From positions 1-64,000 of the forward strand of contig VTPC01090686.1 of the NCBI GenBank assembly GCA_011009095.1: a DNA stretch of 64,000 bases. The letters are read 5' to 3'. A program made the translations under genes and the position numbers. The notes under the pieces are model-generated. The model did no database searches. It saw only the letters and a program-made list of their open reading frames with translations, and was not told the origin of the DNA. The DNA is from Ignelater luminosus. Its lineage: Eukaryota > Arthropoda > Insecta > Coleoptera > Elateridae. Of this stretch, positions 1 to 12,060 are shown piece by piece (position 1 is the stretch's first letter; every line of letters starts with the position of its first letter).

Positions 1-400
1 CCAAAATAGAGAAAATCGATTTAGTTAAAGATTAAACTTTTCTTTCCATCAAGTTACCTGCAATGACCCACTAGCCAATCCAACCAATTTGTGGATACAC
101 TAGTCCACTTACTGCTCCTTCGTCGACCGGCAGCTTGGCTAGTTTTCTTGTGTAAATTTCTTTGAGAAAGCTAATCTAGCTGAGGATCATACTTTTTACT
201 TTCCACTAGACCACCAGATCATTAGAAATTATTCCCTGCATCTCTCTTTTCATTCTTCTACTGCTTTCGTTGCTCTTACTTTCTAAATATTCCTGTAAAA
301 CTAATCTGATTGAAAGTTTGGATTTACTCTTCATCAAACAACCTACAGTAATCCATTACTCTTGACTATCAGAGCATGGTCGGAGTTAGGGTATTTAGCG

Positions 401-945
401 TAGAGCTCTGCACGGGCCGAAATTGACAGGCCCGGCCCGACTGGGAAAAAACTTGATTGAAACTCGAAAACATTTCGGTAATTTCTTGATCGACCCGAAC
501 AGCCCAAGAGGCCGGACAGAAAAGCCCGAAAGGTCGAGAAGTCTAAAAGGCCTGACAGACCCGTATGGCCAACATGCCCGATAGACCCGAAGGGCCGACA
601 GGCCCGACGGCACGAGAGGCCCAAACGATCCGACAGGCTAGAGAGGCTCGAGCGGTCCGACAGGCACGGAAAGCCCGCAGAGCCAAAAAGTTAAAAAAAT
701 TCGATATGACCCGACAGGTCCGAGAGACAGGTCTGATATATCCGAAGGACCAAAAAGTCCAAAAGATTTCATGGCCCGAAATACCCAAACGATCCGTCAG
801 GCCAGAAAGGTCCAAACGACAAGACACACTTGAGAAATTCAAAAGCTCGATGGACTCGAGAGATTCAACAGGCTCCAACATCTCGGCAAGACCGAACAAC
901 AGGACGCAGGCCCGAAAAGCCCGATAAATTTTCTAACTTTAGAGG
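401..945 (+). mobile_element. Minisatellite-bearing hAT-like element, copy 1 (3' truncated)
   Basis: The left end reads TAGAGCTCTGCACGGGCCG, matching the ends of the copies near 34.9, 48.4 and 63.0 kb. The body is a run of degenerate short units built on CCGA and GGCC words (for example 'aggcccgacggcacgagagg'). It stops near 945, just after the 'cccgata' stretch, so the right inverted repeat present in the 48.4 and 63.0 kb copies is missing. The long Pro/Arg/Gly-rich reading frames across it are by-products of the GC-rich repeat. The classification as hAT-like comes from the 8 bp target duplication inferred at the other copies. The first 400 bp of the window show nothing recognisable. Confidence 0.6.
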
Positions 946-1134
946 CTCTGTTTTACTAACCCTTCACTATTCCCTCAACAACTTCTACAACCATCTACTC
1001 TTGTTTCCTCCGTTCTCTGCCCGAACCTACCTGACTTCCATATGAAAGTGAAGATATCAGTTCAAGTAAGAGAGCTCGACTTATTGATGAAACTGCCTAA
1101 AATGTCTTAAACATCAGGCTGTCATAGCCCTCAT

Positions 1135-1500
1135 ATTCTTCCAGAAAGTGGAACGACGTTTTATTGCCATCCCCACGTTCGTCTTTTATATCTATGAGCG
1201 ACAGGTGTCTTCTTGAGGTGTGGTGGTCCTTGTAGATTCTTCAGAATCTACCTTCTACCTAGAACAGCTGCCAGAATATCGCTGTCGGCTTAATCTTTTT
1301 TCTAAGTATTTACTTAACCTCTTGCGCAAAGGGTAGAGATCTACCGTACAATATGAGAGAATTACTTTAGTCTTAGATGGATTGACAAAAAAGCTGTTTT
1401 TGTGATAGTGCCGGCCATTTGCATTCGGCCGCAGGCGACGTTGAGGAAGCGACCAGCGACTAACACTAGCCCGTTGTCTGCGTGTGCCTAAGCAAGACAC
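1135..1500 (-). mobile_element. LINE (Jockey/R1-type) remnant
   Basis: On the - strand a frame at about 1500-1255 contains 'FFVNPSKTKVIL', which resembles the NPSKTE(I/V)VLFT block of Jockey-like reverse transcriptases. It is followed by a tail (1240-1135) that matches the + strand at about 4536-4635 almost base for base. The two regions are therefore opposite-orientation copies of the same non-LTR element, with the middle deleted here. No intact reading frame remains. Confidence 0.5.
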
Positions 1501-2839
1501 CAAAGATGAAATGCAATTGATTTCAAAAATGTAACTGACATTAAAAGTTAAGTTACTGTAATAATTTTATTTCCAATACCAATTTCAGAATTTCAATTTT
1601 AAAACTTTTAGGACATGCATCATTGATGACCTAGTGTACTTTCTTCTTCAAAATGCCGCCCGCGTGCTGCGCACACCATGCACACGCAATTGAAACGGCG
1701 CTATCGGGAAGATAAAGTTTAAATAAGCTTTTTCTAAGCAAGGTTATAGCAAGGAGGTTTAAAATGAGGTCAAGATGTTACAGCCGTTGATGAAGAACGT
1801 GGAGCACGACGGTAGACAGCCAGACGCGGCCTCAGATTAAAGCATGCTCCTAGACTAACGATTACTTACTTTGAGAAGATTAGAAAGTGAAAGAATGCAC
1901 TACGATTTCTGCGGGCGATTACAGAACAGGCGAGTGAACTCGCGTTGAAACGAAGAAGGCGAAAACCCACCGAAAAATTTCTACATAACTCGACAACTTC
2001 AATCCGACACTGTTTCCACGTTATATGTGCCCAATCTTCAAGAGCAGCTGCAATTTGCGGGAAGTTGTGATTGTTTTAAATGCATAATCATTCTCTTTGC
2101 AAAATTTCTAAAATTTTTTTCATAATACAGAGTTTTTTTTTTGTTTATATTAATTAAAATTCTTATTCTGCTTTGTGTAGTTTTTTGCTAAATTTCTATA
2201 AAACCTCTTGTTCATCTACAGAACAAAACACTCAAAATTACTTGAATAAATTAGAGAAATATTTTTAAAAAAATGTACTTATTGTCAGATTTTGCAATCT
2301 TAAATAAAATGTTGCTGCTGCACTTCTCTTTAATTTTAAACAACATAACTACGTAAAAATATTTACAATAGTATATTAAGTTGAAATAAAATAAATCTAA
2401 AAAATCAGCAGTCGTTTGAATAACTAAAAGAATCGAAGGAATAGATATTCCGCAAAATAACAAACAAAAACCTTACACTTTGGTCCTTCGAGCCGGACGA
2501 ATCAACATTTGAAGTTAAAATATAGTGAAAATACAAAAGGAAAGAAGCTGTTAAAATCGAAAAATCGTCGATTGGGAGTGATCGGGTAATTACAACGCAT
2601 CTTAACTGCAAAACGGGAACTTAAAAGTGATGCAAGAAGGTACATGGATACGAAGAAGTTGGGTGTCATAGCGCAATCTTAGGAAATCTGAAACAGAATT
2701 TGAGTAACAATTTTCTATCTTCATTTTATACTGCATTTTAGCCATTTAACCATTTATTTTGAATAGTAATTAAGTCGTTTCTTTACTTCTCTCTCTACTA
2801 CTTTGAACCGTATTTAAAATGCCTAAAGAAAAGAAGGAA
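1501..2839. other. Unassigned AT-rich spacer
   Basis: No exon-like frame, inverted repeat or transposon protein was recognised. A slightly GC-richer patch at about 1650-2000 may be old repeat DNA. Confidence 0.4.
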
Positions 2840-3285
2840 CTATTAAACGAGCTGTTTAAAGAAACAGACAGAGCAGATCATTAAAACTCTTGACATCACG
2901 GAGGCAAATTACGATGTAGCTTAGCAAACGGCAAACAAGCATCTAAACTACGAATAACAATCAGCGCGTAATTAAATGAATTCTTCCACACAAAACCCTT
3001 CAATAGTTCCCTATTTGTCACAAGCAAAATTAGCACCCTTTATCCACAGCTTTAGTCCATATTTTGAATGAGCAAAGGGATACTATTGGTTGCAGGGCGC
3101 TTTTAGATTCTGAACCGCAAACATCCTTTATGACTAATGAATTGAGCTCAAAATTACTACAACTTAGAACAACAAAAATTAATTTACGTATTACAAGTAT
3201 AAATCTAGCGTCAAAGATGATTGAAGATTAAGACTTAATAACTTTAGCAAAAGAATTGCTGACAATGTATCTCAGATTTTATTCA
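2840..3285 (+). mobile_element. BEL/Pao retrotransposon remnant (gag and protease pieces)
   Basis: Near 2870-2960 a broken frame reads 'IIKTLDITEANYDVA', matching the Pao/BEL gag pattern. Near 3075-3225 another frame reads 'GCRALLDSEPQTSFMTNEL', the typical BEL retropepsin segment (RALLDSGSQxxFIT), with Gly of DSG replaced by Glu. There are frameshifts and stops between the pieces, so this is a fossil. No LTRs were recognised. The 480 bp that follow (3286-3765) show nothing I can assign. Confidence 0.55.
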
Positions 3286-3769
3286 AGCTGGCTCATTTAG
3301 AGGTATATGTTGCAAACTCATTGATATTTCATCTGGCATATTAGTGGGCAAGATGCAAATTTTATTGACTGCGCGTTTGAGAATTTCACTATTTGTTTTT
3401 ATAGACACTTCCCTTTACATTATCTGTCCCACCGTGCGCTTCCACAATTTTTCTTATTTTCCATAACATGGGAGGAAGATTTTCTTCTTTAAGTAGAATT
3501 CAAGCATTCTTTTTGAAATATCGTATCCATTTAGTTCTATTTTGTAATGTAATCAACAAACCATTTGTTCATAATCTAAAAGAAATTTGAAGATATTATT
3601 TAAATAGCCTAACACCAGCCTCCTAAATACCACCCATAGAAGGCAACCTTGCAGAAGTTTTATGCCATGTAATAGAATTATTCCGTAACATTTAAAAACC
3701 AGTCTCAGGTTAAATTGACAGTAGATTCAATTTGGTGACAAAGCATATAGAAATATACAGATAAACCTA

Positions 3770-4645
3770 AATCATAGAGAGATGGTGTAATGAGAATCGC
3801 CTTTTGATCAATCCATCTAAGACTGAGGTAATTCTCTTCACAGAAAAAATGAAAATGGTTGGTTTAAAGGAATCCATATCGTACGGGTCGATTTGTACTG
3901 TTCTCACAAGAGGTCAAGTAGTTAGAGGTGGTTTTGGGAAGGAGATTTATCTGGAAGTCACATATTGACAGGTGGTAGATGGGCTCTGGGAAATCAATCC
4001 TCAAATAGCCTACTGGATCTCCACAGCAATTATCAGACTTAGTACAGTGTGTCCAGTTTAAAAATGACCTACACGGGGATATTGGAAACGGTAATAGATA
4101 CAAGATTGATTAAATGGGGAAAAAGTTTCGTATTTATATGTCAATAAATAATCCATGGTTACATTGACAATTATCTGCCCCGTTTCAAAGATACAGGGTA
4201 AAAACCAAAAAAAGTTCATTTTATAAAATCCTGATTTATTTATTTGTTATTACAGATAAATGAACAATATTTTCAGAAACGAAATAGCGGCTAATGATGA
4301 TTTCAAAAACGACTTCAAAAAAATGCTGGGCCTTCTAGATTTTACGTACTCGTATCCAACTTTTGTTTTTGTTATGGGCGCCATATTGGATTTTTACATT
4401 TTTGAAATTGTCATAAAAAGAGCTTTTCAATCATGTACAATATGACTATGTTTAAAGAAGAAAAATTACAAGAAAATACAAAATTAAGATTTAACCGTAG
4501 TAGGCCTTGAGGTAATAATATTAGTTGGACTCTATAAAGACCACTACACCTTAAGAAGGCACCCGTTGCTCATAGATGTAGAGGAAGAACGTAGGAATGG
4601 CAATGAAACGTCGTTCCACTTTCTGAAAAAATGTGACGGAACCGA
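3770..4645 (+). mobile_element. LINE (Jockey/R1-type) remnant, interrupted
   Basis: A frame starting at about 3782 reads 'WCNENRLLINPSKTEVILF', a reverse transcriptase C-terminal block, and continues in broken form to about 4110. About 400 bp of unrelated AT-rich sequence follows. The element's tail resumes at about 4510-4645 and is homologous to the reverse complement of 1135-1240. Several stops and frameshifts make it non-functional. Confidence 0.5.
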
Positions 4646-5165
4646 CCGTCTTTTGTTTTTTTTTTGACAAATATTCTATATCTCAAGAACGGTTGATGCT
4701 ATAGAGTTGGGACTTTGAAGGGTAGGTGCGCTTGAGGAAAGGCTTGCAGAATATGCGTGCGGGATCGACCGCATTTTGTCTTGTTGTTTTGGTAGACATT
4801 CAGTATTTCGGAAACGACTGTTCCTATAGAGATGGGACTTTAGTAGGTAGCACCTGAGAGAAAAGCTTGCAGAAGATATGTCTGGGAGCGACCGCATTTT
4901 GTTTATTTTTGGCAGACATCCCATATCTCAGAAACGGCTGATTCTATAGAGATGGGTGCGATGGGGGAAAGGCTTGCAGAAGATTCATGTAGAACCGATT
5001 GTAGTTTGTGTTTTGTTTTTATTTTTTGGCAGGTACCCTGTATCTCAGTCACCGATGCTGTCGTGTTCGAAGACCACACACGACTCGTCTGCAAACAAAA
5101 AAGGTGGTCACACCTCTTGTTATTCCGAGAGACTTAAAAAGTCGGAGCGTCGCAGAGAAAAGAAG
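4640..5165 (+). repeat. ~120 bp tandem repeat, array 1
   Basis: About three and a half units. Each holds a T-rich stretch with 'tttgtttt' followed by 'gaca', then a 'ctatatctcagaaacggc' box, a 'gatgggactt' box, a 'gaggaaaggcttgcag' box and a 'cgaccg' box. The same boxes in the same order recur in arrays at 19.0-19.8 kb and 22.9-24.5 kb. The array ends with a segment (5055-5165) that includes 'agtcggagcgtcgcag', matching the ends of the other two arrays ('ggagcgccgcagg'). The arrays are therefore parts of a longer repeated unit rather than free satellite. Confidence 0.65.
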
Positions 5166-5169
5166 TACT

Positions 5170-5560
5170 AGATATTTGGAAGGAATTTTATGAAAGAAAG
5201 TTCAAAAGTGCAAATCAAATAGATGATGATAAGGACAAGAATACGGAAAGAGAGGAAGATCGAGGTATATATGAGGAGATGAATAAGAAAGAGATAAAGT
5301 AAAGAAATATAAGAATAAGAAAGGCAGGGGGAAGATGATAAAATAATAAATGAAGCAAAAGTAACACGGGATAAAAAACTAATTAAGTGCAAAGATCAAA
5401 GTCTACGTTATTTAGGAAGTACTACATCAGATAATGGGAAATTTGTATTTGAAATCACAAAACAAGACAGAAAGAATAATGTCTATCATGGGTCTTACGA
5501 TAAAATCAAGATATAAAGTTCCTAAGAAGAATAAATGGAACAATCACGTCTGACAGTGTC
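5170..5560 (+). mobile_element. RTE/craft-like LINE fragment
   Basis: At about 5404-5515 a frame reads 'LRYLGSTTSDNGKFVFEI', the characteristic (F)KYLGSTIxxxGK motif of the reverse transcriptase tail of RTE-like elements. It is broken by a stop shortly afterwards. A related tail lies at 28150-28700. Confidence 0.55.
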
Positions 5561-5599
5561 AGGAACAAACGACGTAACGAGATATTACTGCTGCACGTC

Positions 5600-6581
5600 A
5601 CGTACTTGAATTTAGTCTATACTTCTCTTAAATTTTCAACAACACAAATATATAAAAACCTTGCATTGTATCATTCTGTTCCACTTTTGTTTTTATTATT
5701 CAGTTACAACCCCACACTTACCATTAATCGCTTAGAATCGCATAATCAGAAAACAGAAAACGTATAAATATAATGTGACGTAAGATTGCGCAAAGGAAAC
5801 AAAAACAAAGCTCAGTTCTTATTTGTGTTTTGTTAAATTACAACCTCCTTGAAAGAGTTGTCAAACAAATTGTAATTTGTCACCTTGAGGATACATAAAT
5901 ACCAGGCAACACGATTCTTAATAAAAAATTTTTTGTTTGGTAGAAAATTGAAAATCGTCAACATTTTTAAAATTATCGATGTTTTCGAAGAAATCTTAAA
6001 GCAAATTATGATGACACCAATGAACTTTCTCCCTTAGAAAGTACTACTATCGTAAATCTCTCATTTACACTAATTATCTCTGTTTAATTGTTGTTTTCCA
6101 AATAATACGAGATCATAGATCTGTATACTTTCAATAGTTAAACGTTTATTATTAGTTGTAATCCATTAGTCTTAACAGTCAGTTCATATATTTAAAACGT
6201 AGTTGTGTAAATTGTGATTAAAATAATTTTTTATAAAGCCTTTAGAGACTAAATAAAACATAATTCGCGGTATCGTAGACTATTACTAAATGAAACGCCT
6301 GGTATAAAAAAAGGTGTAGTTGATTGTTGATGTCGGAAAAAAGTAAAGTTCAGGCTATAACTTAACAAAACAACAAGAGCTGTGTTGAAAAGATACAAAG
6401 ATACCTATTTAATACGATTAAATTTGAGATATATCATTTATTTAAAAATAAAACAAAATGTCGTCATAGTAAAATGATGTACTTAGTATCTTTTTATTAA
6501 ACTATTGTGTTCCTTAGTAAAACCACTTATTTTTACGTATTAACGCAGTAACTTTGCCATATCAATCCAAGAAAACTAACC
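5600..6581. other. Upstream region of sulfatase gene A
   Basis: AT-rich sequence without recognisable coding content. It includes a TATAAAA box at 6303-6309 that could serve gene A. No repeat ends were recognised. Confidence 0.4.
6303..6309 (+). promoter_or_regulatory. Possible TATA box for sulfatase A
   Basis: TATAAAA lies about 270 bp before the ATG, in the last GC-richer patch before the gene. No initiator was identified with certainty, and AT-rich DNA gives such matches by chance. Confidence 0.25.
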
Positions 6582-8804
6582 ATGAAGTTTTCCAAATTAA
6601 CTTTATTATTAATATTTGGTTTTACGATTATATTTATATTAATATCCACAATCTGCTTTTATACGATAAAAAGCTTCAAATCTTCCAAAACGGCTATTCG
6701 TCCTCATATCATCTTAATTGTGGCCGATGATGTGGTAAGTAACTTAAGGTATTTTCTATCTTATAGTTCTCCTAACAGCGATAACCCGAAAAGGGTTGGA
6801 ATGATGTAGGATTCCATGGTTCAAATCAAATTCCTACACCTAATATCGATGCTTTGGCTTACAATGGAATTATTCTGAACAGATTTTATACGGCACCATC
6901 ATGTACCCCGTCCAGAACTGCATTATTGACAGGACATAATCCTATTCGTTTTGGTAAAGGAACGATATCTTGTTAAATTTTCCGTTAAAACGATAGTTTT
7001 CAATGTTTAGGTCTTCAGGGAATTCCTATAGCAGCAGGAGAAAACCTGCATTTACCTATCGATGTGCCAACATTGCCTGAGAGATTAAAAGAATTAGGTT
7101 ACAAAACCCATCTAATAGGAAAATGGAATTTAGGGGCTGCATTTAGGAATGTGACACCCAATGGTCGAGGATTTGACAGTTTTTTCGGTTATTGGAGTTC
7201 ATACATTAGTTATTTTGATCATGAAGGTAGAGCTAGTGTAAGTATTGTTTCATAAATGCTTACCGACGCACGTTCGATTAAATTTTGTTTTTTAGAATAT
7301 GACTGGATTCGATATGCATTCTGATTTTGAACCAGCTTGGGATACGTATGGTCAATATGCGACTCATTTGTTCACCGAGATAGCTGAGAAAATGATGCGG
7401 AAACATAACGTGAAAGAACCCATGTTTCTAATGCTATCTCACTTGGCTGCCCACTCGGGAAAAAACGGGACAGAGCTTGAAGTACCTGATGATGAAGAAA
7501 ATGATAGAATATTTGGTTATATTGATGATGTAAAACGAAGGCGATATGCAGGTTAGTTGATAATTCATTGTTTGCTTTGCTAACTTAATTATTAGTCAGT
7601 TAAACGGCACCTTTATTAAAGGAATAATTCATGAAATGGATAAATCCGTCGGTCGTGTCATGGAGATACTGGCGGAGAGAAAAATGCTTGATAATTCCGT
7701 TGTTATAATTTTGTCAGATAATGGAGCTCAGACTTCCGGAAATTTAGGAAACGCGGGTTCGAACTGGCCACTACGTGGGGTGAGTGATTTTGTTTCAAAT
7801 CTTAAGAGATGTTTCCACATTTAGATGTGACGACTGTAACAGCGGTCCCATGATTTTAAATTTTGGAGTATTGTATTTTCACAACATTTGACCAACTCTA
7901 ATTATTTTATTTACAAATAGCAATAATCAAATGTTAGTTTTATGTGAAACTGTTTCATTATCAGAAATTAAAAACCTTTTAGATAGTATTCATTGTTTAG
8001 TACTTAATAAAAACTCGTATTTTATTAGCTTAAGATGACTGTCCATGAAGGAGGTGTAAGAAACTTTGCTGCAGCTTACAGTCCACTATTCCAAAAGCCC
8101 AGACAAGTCAACAACGATCTCTTATTTATTGCAGATTTGCTGCCTACATTTTACGCTGCTGGAGGTAAACTTTCCATTAATTAAACTTTTCTGTTTTAAA
8201 GATCCAATTTAATGATACTGTCTCAGGGGGAAATATTGAAAATTTAGGCCCAATGGATGGAATCAATCAATGGCAACTACTAACAGAAAATGCGAGATCG
8301 AAACGTTCCGAGGTATTGTTACATCTTGATGAGGTGAGATTCACTGCCGGTTATATAAGCGATTATGGCCGCTATAAATTAATTAACGGTTCAACGCTGT
8401 CTGAAGATTATGACTTGTATTATGGAGAAGATGGTCGTGGAAATTCTAGTCCTCCTTATAATATAAATGCGGTAATCAACAGTTCTGCTTATATTGCCAT
8501 AGGAAAGAATATTCCGGTCGATGAGATGCTTCAATTGCGAAAAGAAGCTACTTTGGGAAATTGCCGAAAGCCTATTAGTCCTGACAATAAATGTACTTAT
8601 AAAAATTGGTGCCTTTATGATTTATTTGACGATCCGTGCGAAACCACAAACATTGCTTCTACTCATCCAGAAGTTGTAAAAAGATTAGGTGAGAAACTTA
8701 CAGAAGCTTGGAAATATTTAAAGCCGCAAAAGCCTAAAATTGTGGATCCGAAGTCTAATCCGATTTATAACAATAACACTTGGTTTACGTGGTTAGACGA
8801 TTAG
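6582..8804 (+). CDS. Arylsulfatase B-like enzyme A (7 exons), catalytic His replaced by Asn
   Basis: Predicted secreted or membrane-anchored lysosomal-type sulfatase of 555 aa that would hydrolyse sulfate esters. Exons: 6582-6734, 6794-6953, 7011-7237, 7296-7551, 7622-7779, 8029-8164 and 8227-8804. All introns are GT..AG and every junction keeps frame. Residues 6-27 form a hydrophobic signal sequence or anchor. The core starts at '[11 protein letters not shown]' (metal-binding Asp pair 49-50). Cys88 in 'CTPSR' is the predicted formylglycine residue. 'SHLAAH' ends at His233, 'SDNG' is at 297-300, and Lys320 follows in exon 6. The motif expected to read GKWHLG reads GKWNLG, with Asn144 at the position of ARSB His147, so catalysis may be impaired or altered. 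The ATG was chosen because it aligns with MKFSKL of gene C. Introns are 57-71 bp except intron 5 (249 bp). The family assignment is secure; the natural substrate is unknown. Confidence 0.9.
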
Positions 8805-8926
8805 TATTGACCTATAAGTTGTAAATAATTAATTAATGTGATAGTTAATAGTGAGAAATATAAATATTTCAAAGTGCTTTTGATAAGAAGTTAAAATAAT
8901 TAGTATCTGTTTTACAGTCATGATGC

Positions 8927-8932
8927 AATAAA
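8927..8932 (+). other. Polyadenylation signal of sulfatase A
   Basis: AATAAA lies 123 bp after the TAG stop of gene A and is the first canonical hexamer downstream. Confidence 0.5.
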
Positions 8933-10022
8933 ACTTATGACGTAAAAATGTGAAATTTTTTACTGTAAAGTATAAATGGTTCCCTGTCCTTTTTGACTGC
9001 TTTTTAGTCGTACTTGCCTAAAAAGTAATATAAATATTGGCTAACTGATAACAGTTTTAATTTTATACACAACAACAAAGATTAAAGGAAATGTGTGTTT
9101 TACAATAACTTCAAGCTATCATTTATTTAATGATGACCAAACAGTAAATCTTACAAACTACTATTCTCTAATTTTATTGTTAAAACTCAATCTTATTTTT
9201 CTCCTACATTGTGACTTTTTTAAGGTGGTACACTCGCGAAAACGATAACACCGTTATAGGTAGAAATGAACTAAATTAATTAACCTTGAATAATTAAGAT
9301 GACATCTGCCAAAGTCAAGTTAAGGTTATGGAGAATACAAATACTGACAGAAAACAAACGAAAACCAATTTCAATAATTAATTTTGTTTCATTTGAACTA
9401 CTTTCAATGTAAATTTTTAGCTTGCATGTTAGCATCTATCTTTCATTACCTACTTAAGTTTAGTTAATTTACTACCAACTTAAAAGCAACAGTCACAGTA
9501 TTCATTGAATCCCTGGTACAAAAAATAAAACAATCATCAACGTTAAGTTTCTCATATTATAGGTTACGCAGATTGGGTTTCTTTTTGATAGCACGTTAGT
9601 GATTCTTATTTGGGTTCATGAAGCTCTTAATAGCTGATTCTTTGATGAACAATTATTTGCATAATAAATTAGGTACTAATTTAACGATTAATCGATTATT
9701 ATTTTATCATTTTGAGTAATCGTTTAATTGAAACAATTGATTATTTTTTTAATCGATTATCTATTATTGAAATTGATAATCACTCGGTCCTAGTCCTTAC
9801 AGATCCTAAGTGTGCGTTGACCGCCATATTGAAAAGATGTCGACTGCATTCCTGCTCTCGAATCTTTATTTTTGTCTTTTGAATATTCCATTACGAATTT
9901 TGATAATAAAGTATTTAGTTAAAAAGAACAACTTAATAGTTACACTAAGGAAAAATCGTTTATGCAATACAGGTACGAGTAATGTGTTTGTTTTTATTGT
10001 AATGATTTGATTCTATCTTCGG
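8933..10022. other. Unassigned AT-rich spacer
   Basis: No coding or transposon signal was recognised. A short patch at about 9680-9785 repeats AATCGATTA-like words. A related AATCGATTA word occurs at about 15520. Confidence 0.4.
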
Positions 10023-11590
10023 CAGTGACGGCCCGTCGGGTGACGCAATGAAGCGCTGCCTCACCTAAGATTTCAGCTAAATGTTTTTTTATCTACAAGC
10101 TGATTTGAAATTTTTTAACTTTTTTTCGTCACAAATTTTATACGGTCTTAAACTTTCTTTTATTTTATAAATTTATTTACCTTCTTTAATATAATTTATT
10201 GTATTTACATATATCATACGTGTCACAGACTGCAAGTTAGTAGTAACAAATTTTCATCCCTACGGATACCTAAACCCTTAGATCATAAACCTCTCCTATC
10301 GTTCAAATGAGGCAGATTTGCTATACCTGCTCAGCTGCGTCAGCCCATTACAGTTACTATAGTGTGTGATAAGTCGGTTGTCATGACAACTGGAACATCT
10401 TGTATATTTTGTAACCCAACAAGTGTTGCAGATTTCAAACCTGCCTACCTGTCTGCTTTAAGTGCAGGCTGCGTAAGGCAAATGTTGAAGTTTGTCATTG
10501 CGCCGGTTTTTTAATTACAAATACAACGTTTCTTTTATAAGATCCACTTTGTATTTTATTAGAAACATCCTTTTCACGGTGGAATGAAGACGATAAAAAA
10601 GACTTTTTGAGTTGTAAAAAGCCTACACCTGTATTAAATGTAACTCAAGTTGCAAATATAAAAGGTAATGCGTATAAATGGAATTTTAAAGATTCCTGGT
10701 ACTCAGACTTCGAGTGGTTGTGTGAAAGTTATTATTTATTTAAATTTTATTTTTATTTATTTAAATAAGCTTTTCTGTGTGTCCTGTTTAATTATTAGTG
10801 TTAAAGTTAAGTGTGTGGAACAAGAACGGATTTAATAATGTTAGTAATGTGACTCGTGGTCTTCACAAACATGTAGCCTTCATCGAGCATATGCGTTGTG
10901 CACTAGGTTTCTCTTGAAGAAAAATTTAAGTAATGAGGATGCTTTAAAAGAAAATTCCAGGTTGTATATTAAAAGGTTTAATGAAAATGTTGCAGCTCAA
11001 CCGACGTTTATGCAATTGTCTATTCGTGCAGCGCTTTACTTGGGCCAGCAAGAATTAGCTTTTCGGGGTCATGATGAAAACGTATCTTCTGTTAATAGCG
11101 GCAACTTCAAGGAACCGCTGGAAGAATTTATATTAATAAGCCCTGTAGACATCCAAGAGCAATATAAACAAATCCAAAAGAGTGTTTTCCGGCGATATAT
11201 TGATGAATGAATATGTCGAGAAGGAAATAATAGACTGAATTTTTTCTATTCAAGTGAAGGACACCACAGACATTGTCCAAAAATCTGAAGGTAGCTTTAT
11301 AATTAAGTATGTCAATGCCAGCGGAAAATTAGTGGAACGATTCTTGGAGTTTTATGGTACCAGTTCCAGCCGAACTGCTGAAACGTTGTTTAATCTTGCA
11401 CCGACATGCCTTGAAAAATTTGATTATAAATCAAAGCTTATAGGACAATGTTTTGATGTCTTTAGACGACAATTAAAGAAAGTAGTGCCGCAGGCAGTTT
11501 TTGTTTATTGCTTGGCACATCGTTTAAATTTAGTGTTTTGTAATAAAACAGGAAAGTATTTTTAAACATTTTCTCGATCGGGGGGGGGGG
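10023..11590 (+). mobile_element. Decayed hAT transposon (ZMYM1-like transposase)
   Basis: The left end begins CAGTGACGGCCCGT, a hAT-type terminal sequence. A degenerate transposase follows. At about 10563-10735 there is a TTF/zinc-finger-like N-terminus ('KWNFKDSWYSDFEWLC'). At about 10815-10890 there is 'CVWNKNGFNNV'. At 10896-11210 the DUF4371 block appears, with 'QELAFRGHDE' and 'NSGNFKEPLEEF'. At 11228-11565 comes the continuation 'VYCLAHRLNLVFCNKTGKYF'. Frames change between the pieces, and the C-terminal hAT dimerisation domain is absent. A G tract (11581-11590) marks the point where recognisable sequence ends. Confidence 0.75.
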
Positions 11591-12060
11591 GTACCAATTC
11601 TGCTTCACCCATTTGTGAAGTCACGAGCCGCCATTGATCTTCGGAACGGAAAGTTCAGTCGAGATAGGATACCTGCAATTGGCCTTTGTTTTCCTCTTAA
11701 TGTTTGATTGTAATATTGAAGACAAAACCCACTGAGTCTGGAATATCAAGAAAAATGGAAAGAAAGAATTCTCCGACCAACCATTTGAACACCGCTTACT
11801 CTCGTCTAGTTATTTCAAGACGACCTGTCACGAGAGCGCTCAACGTGCAAATGACAGAGCCATCCGGAGGTGCCCCGGATACAACACCATCATACAGAAA
11901 GGAGAACACCATCCGGGCAAGTCAGATATAAGCAGCGCGCCTGGCCTAGATCTTTCTCTCTCTTTCTCTCTCTCTTGGGTCCAGCACTCCACCGAAAAAA
12001 CATCTCTATCTCAATTCATGTAAATCTATTTAGAAAATATTTGTTGTGATTATATGAAAT
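11591..12060 (+). mobile_element. Possible Gypsy 5' region (LTR or leader), uncertain
   Basis: A moderately GC-rich stretch with a CT tract (11951-11976) ends just before an ATG at about 12060 (MDVAPNAATDP), which looks like the beginning of a retroelement gag frame. No second LTR copy was found in the window, so the LTR reading is a guess from position only. Confidence 0.25.

Noticed and set aside
343..927. Long Gly/Pro/Arg-rich, collagen-like frames on both strands
   Set aside because: They follow the short CCGA/GGCC repeat units of a minisatellite element and occur on both strands at each copy of it, so they are composition artefacts.
4640..5165. Possible CRISPR-like or phage repeat array
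   Set aside because: The units are about 120 bp, tandem without unique spacers, and degenerate. The window is eukaryotic, with introns and transposons.
11581..11590. G10 run as a quadruplex or functional site
   Set aside because: An isolated homopolymer at the ragged end of a dead hAT element. No further G tracts occur around it.
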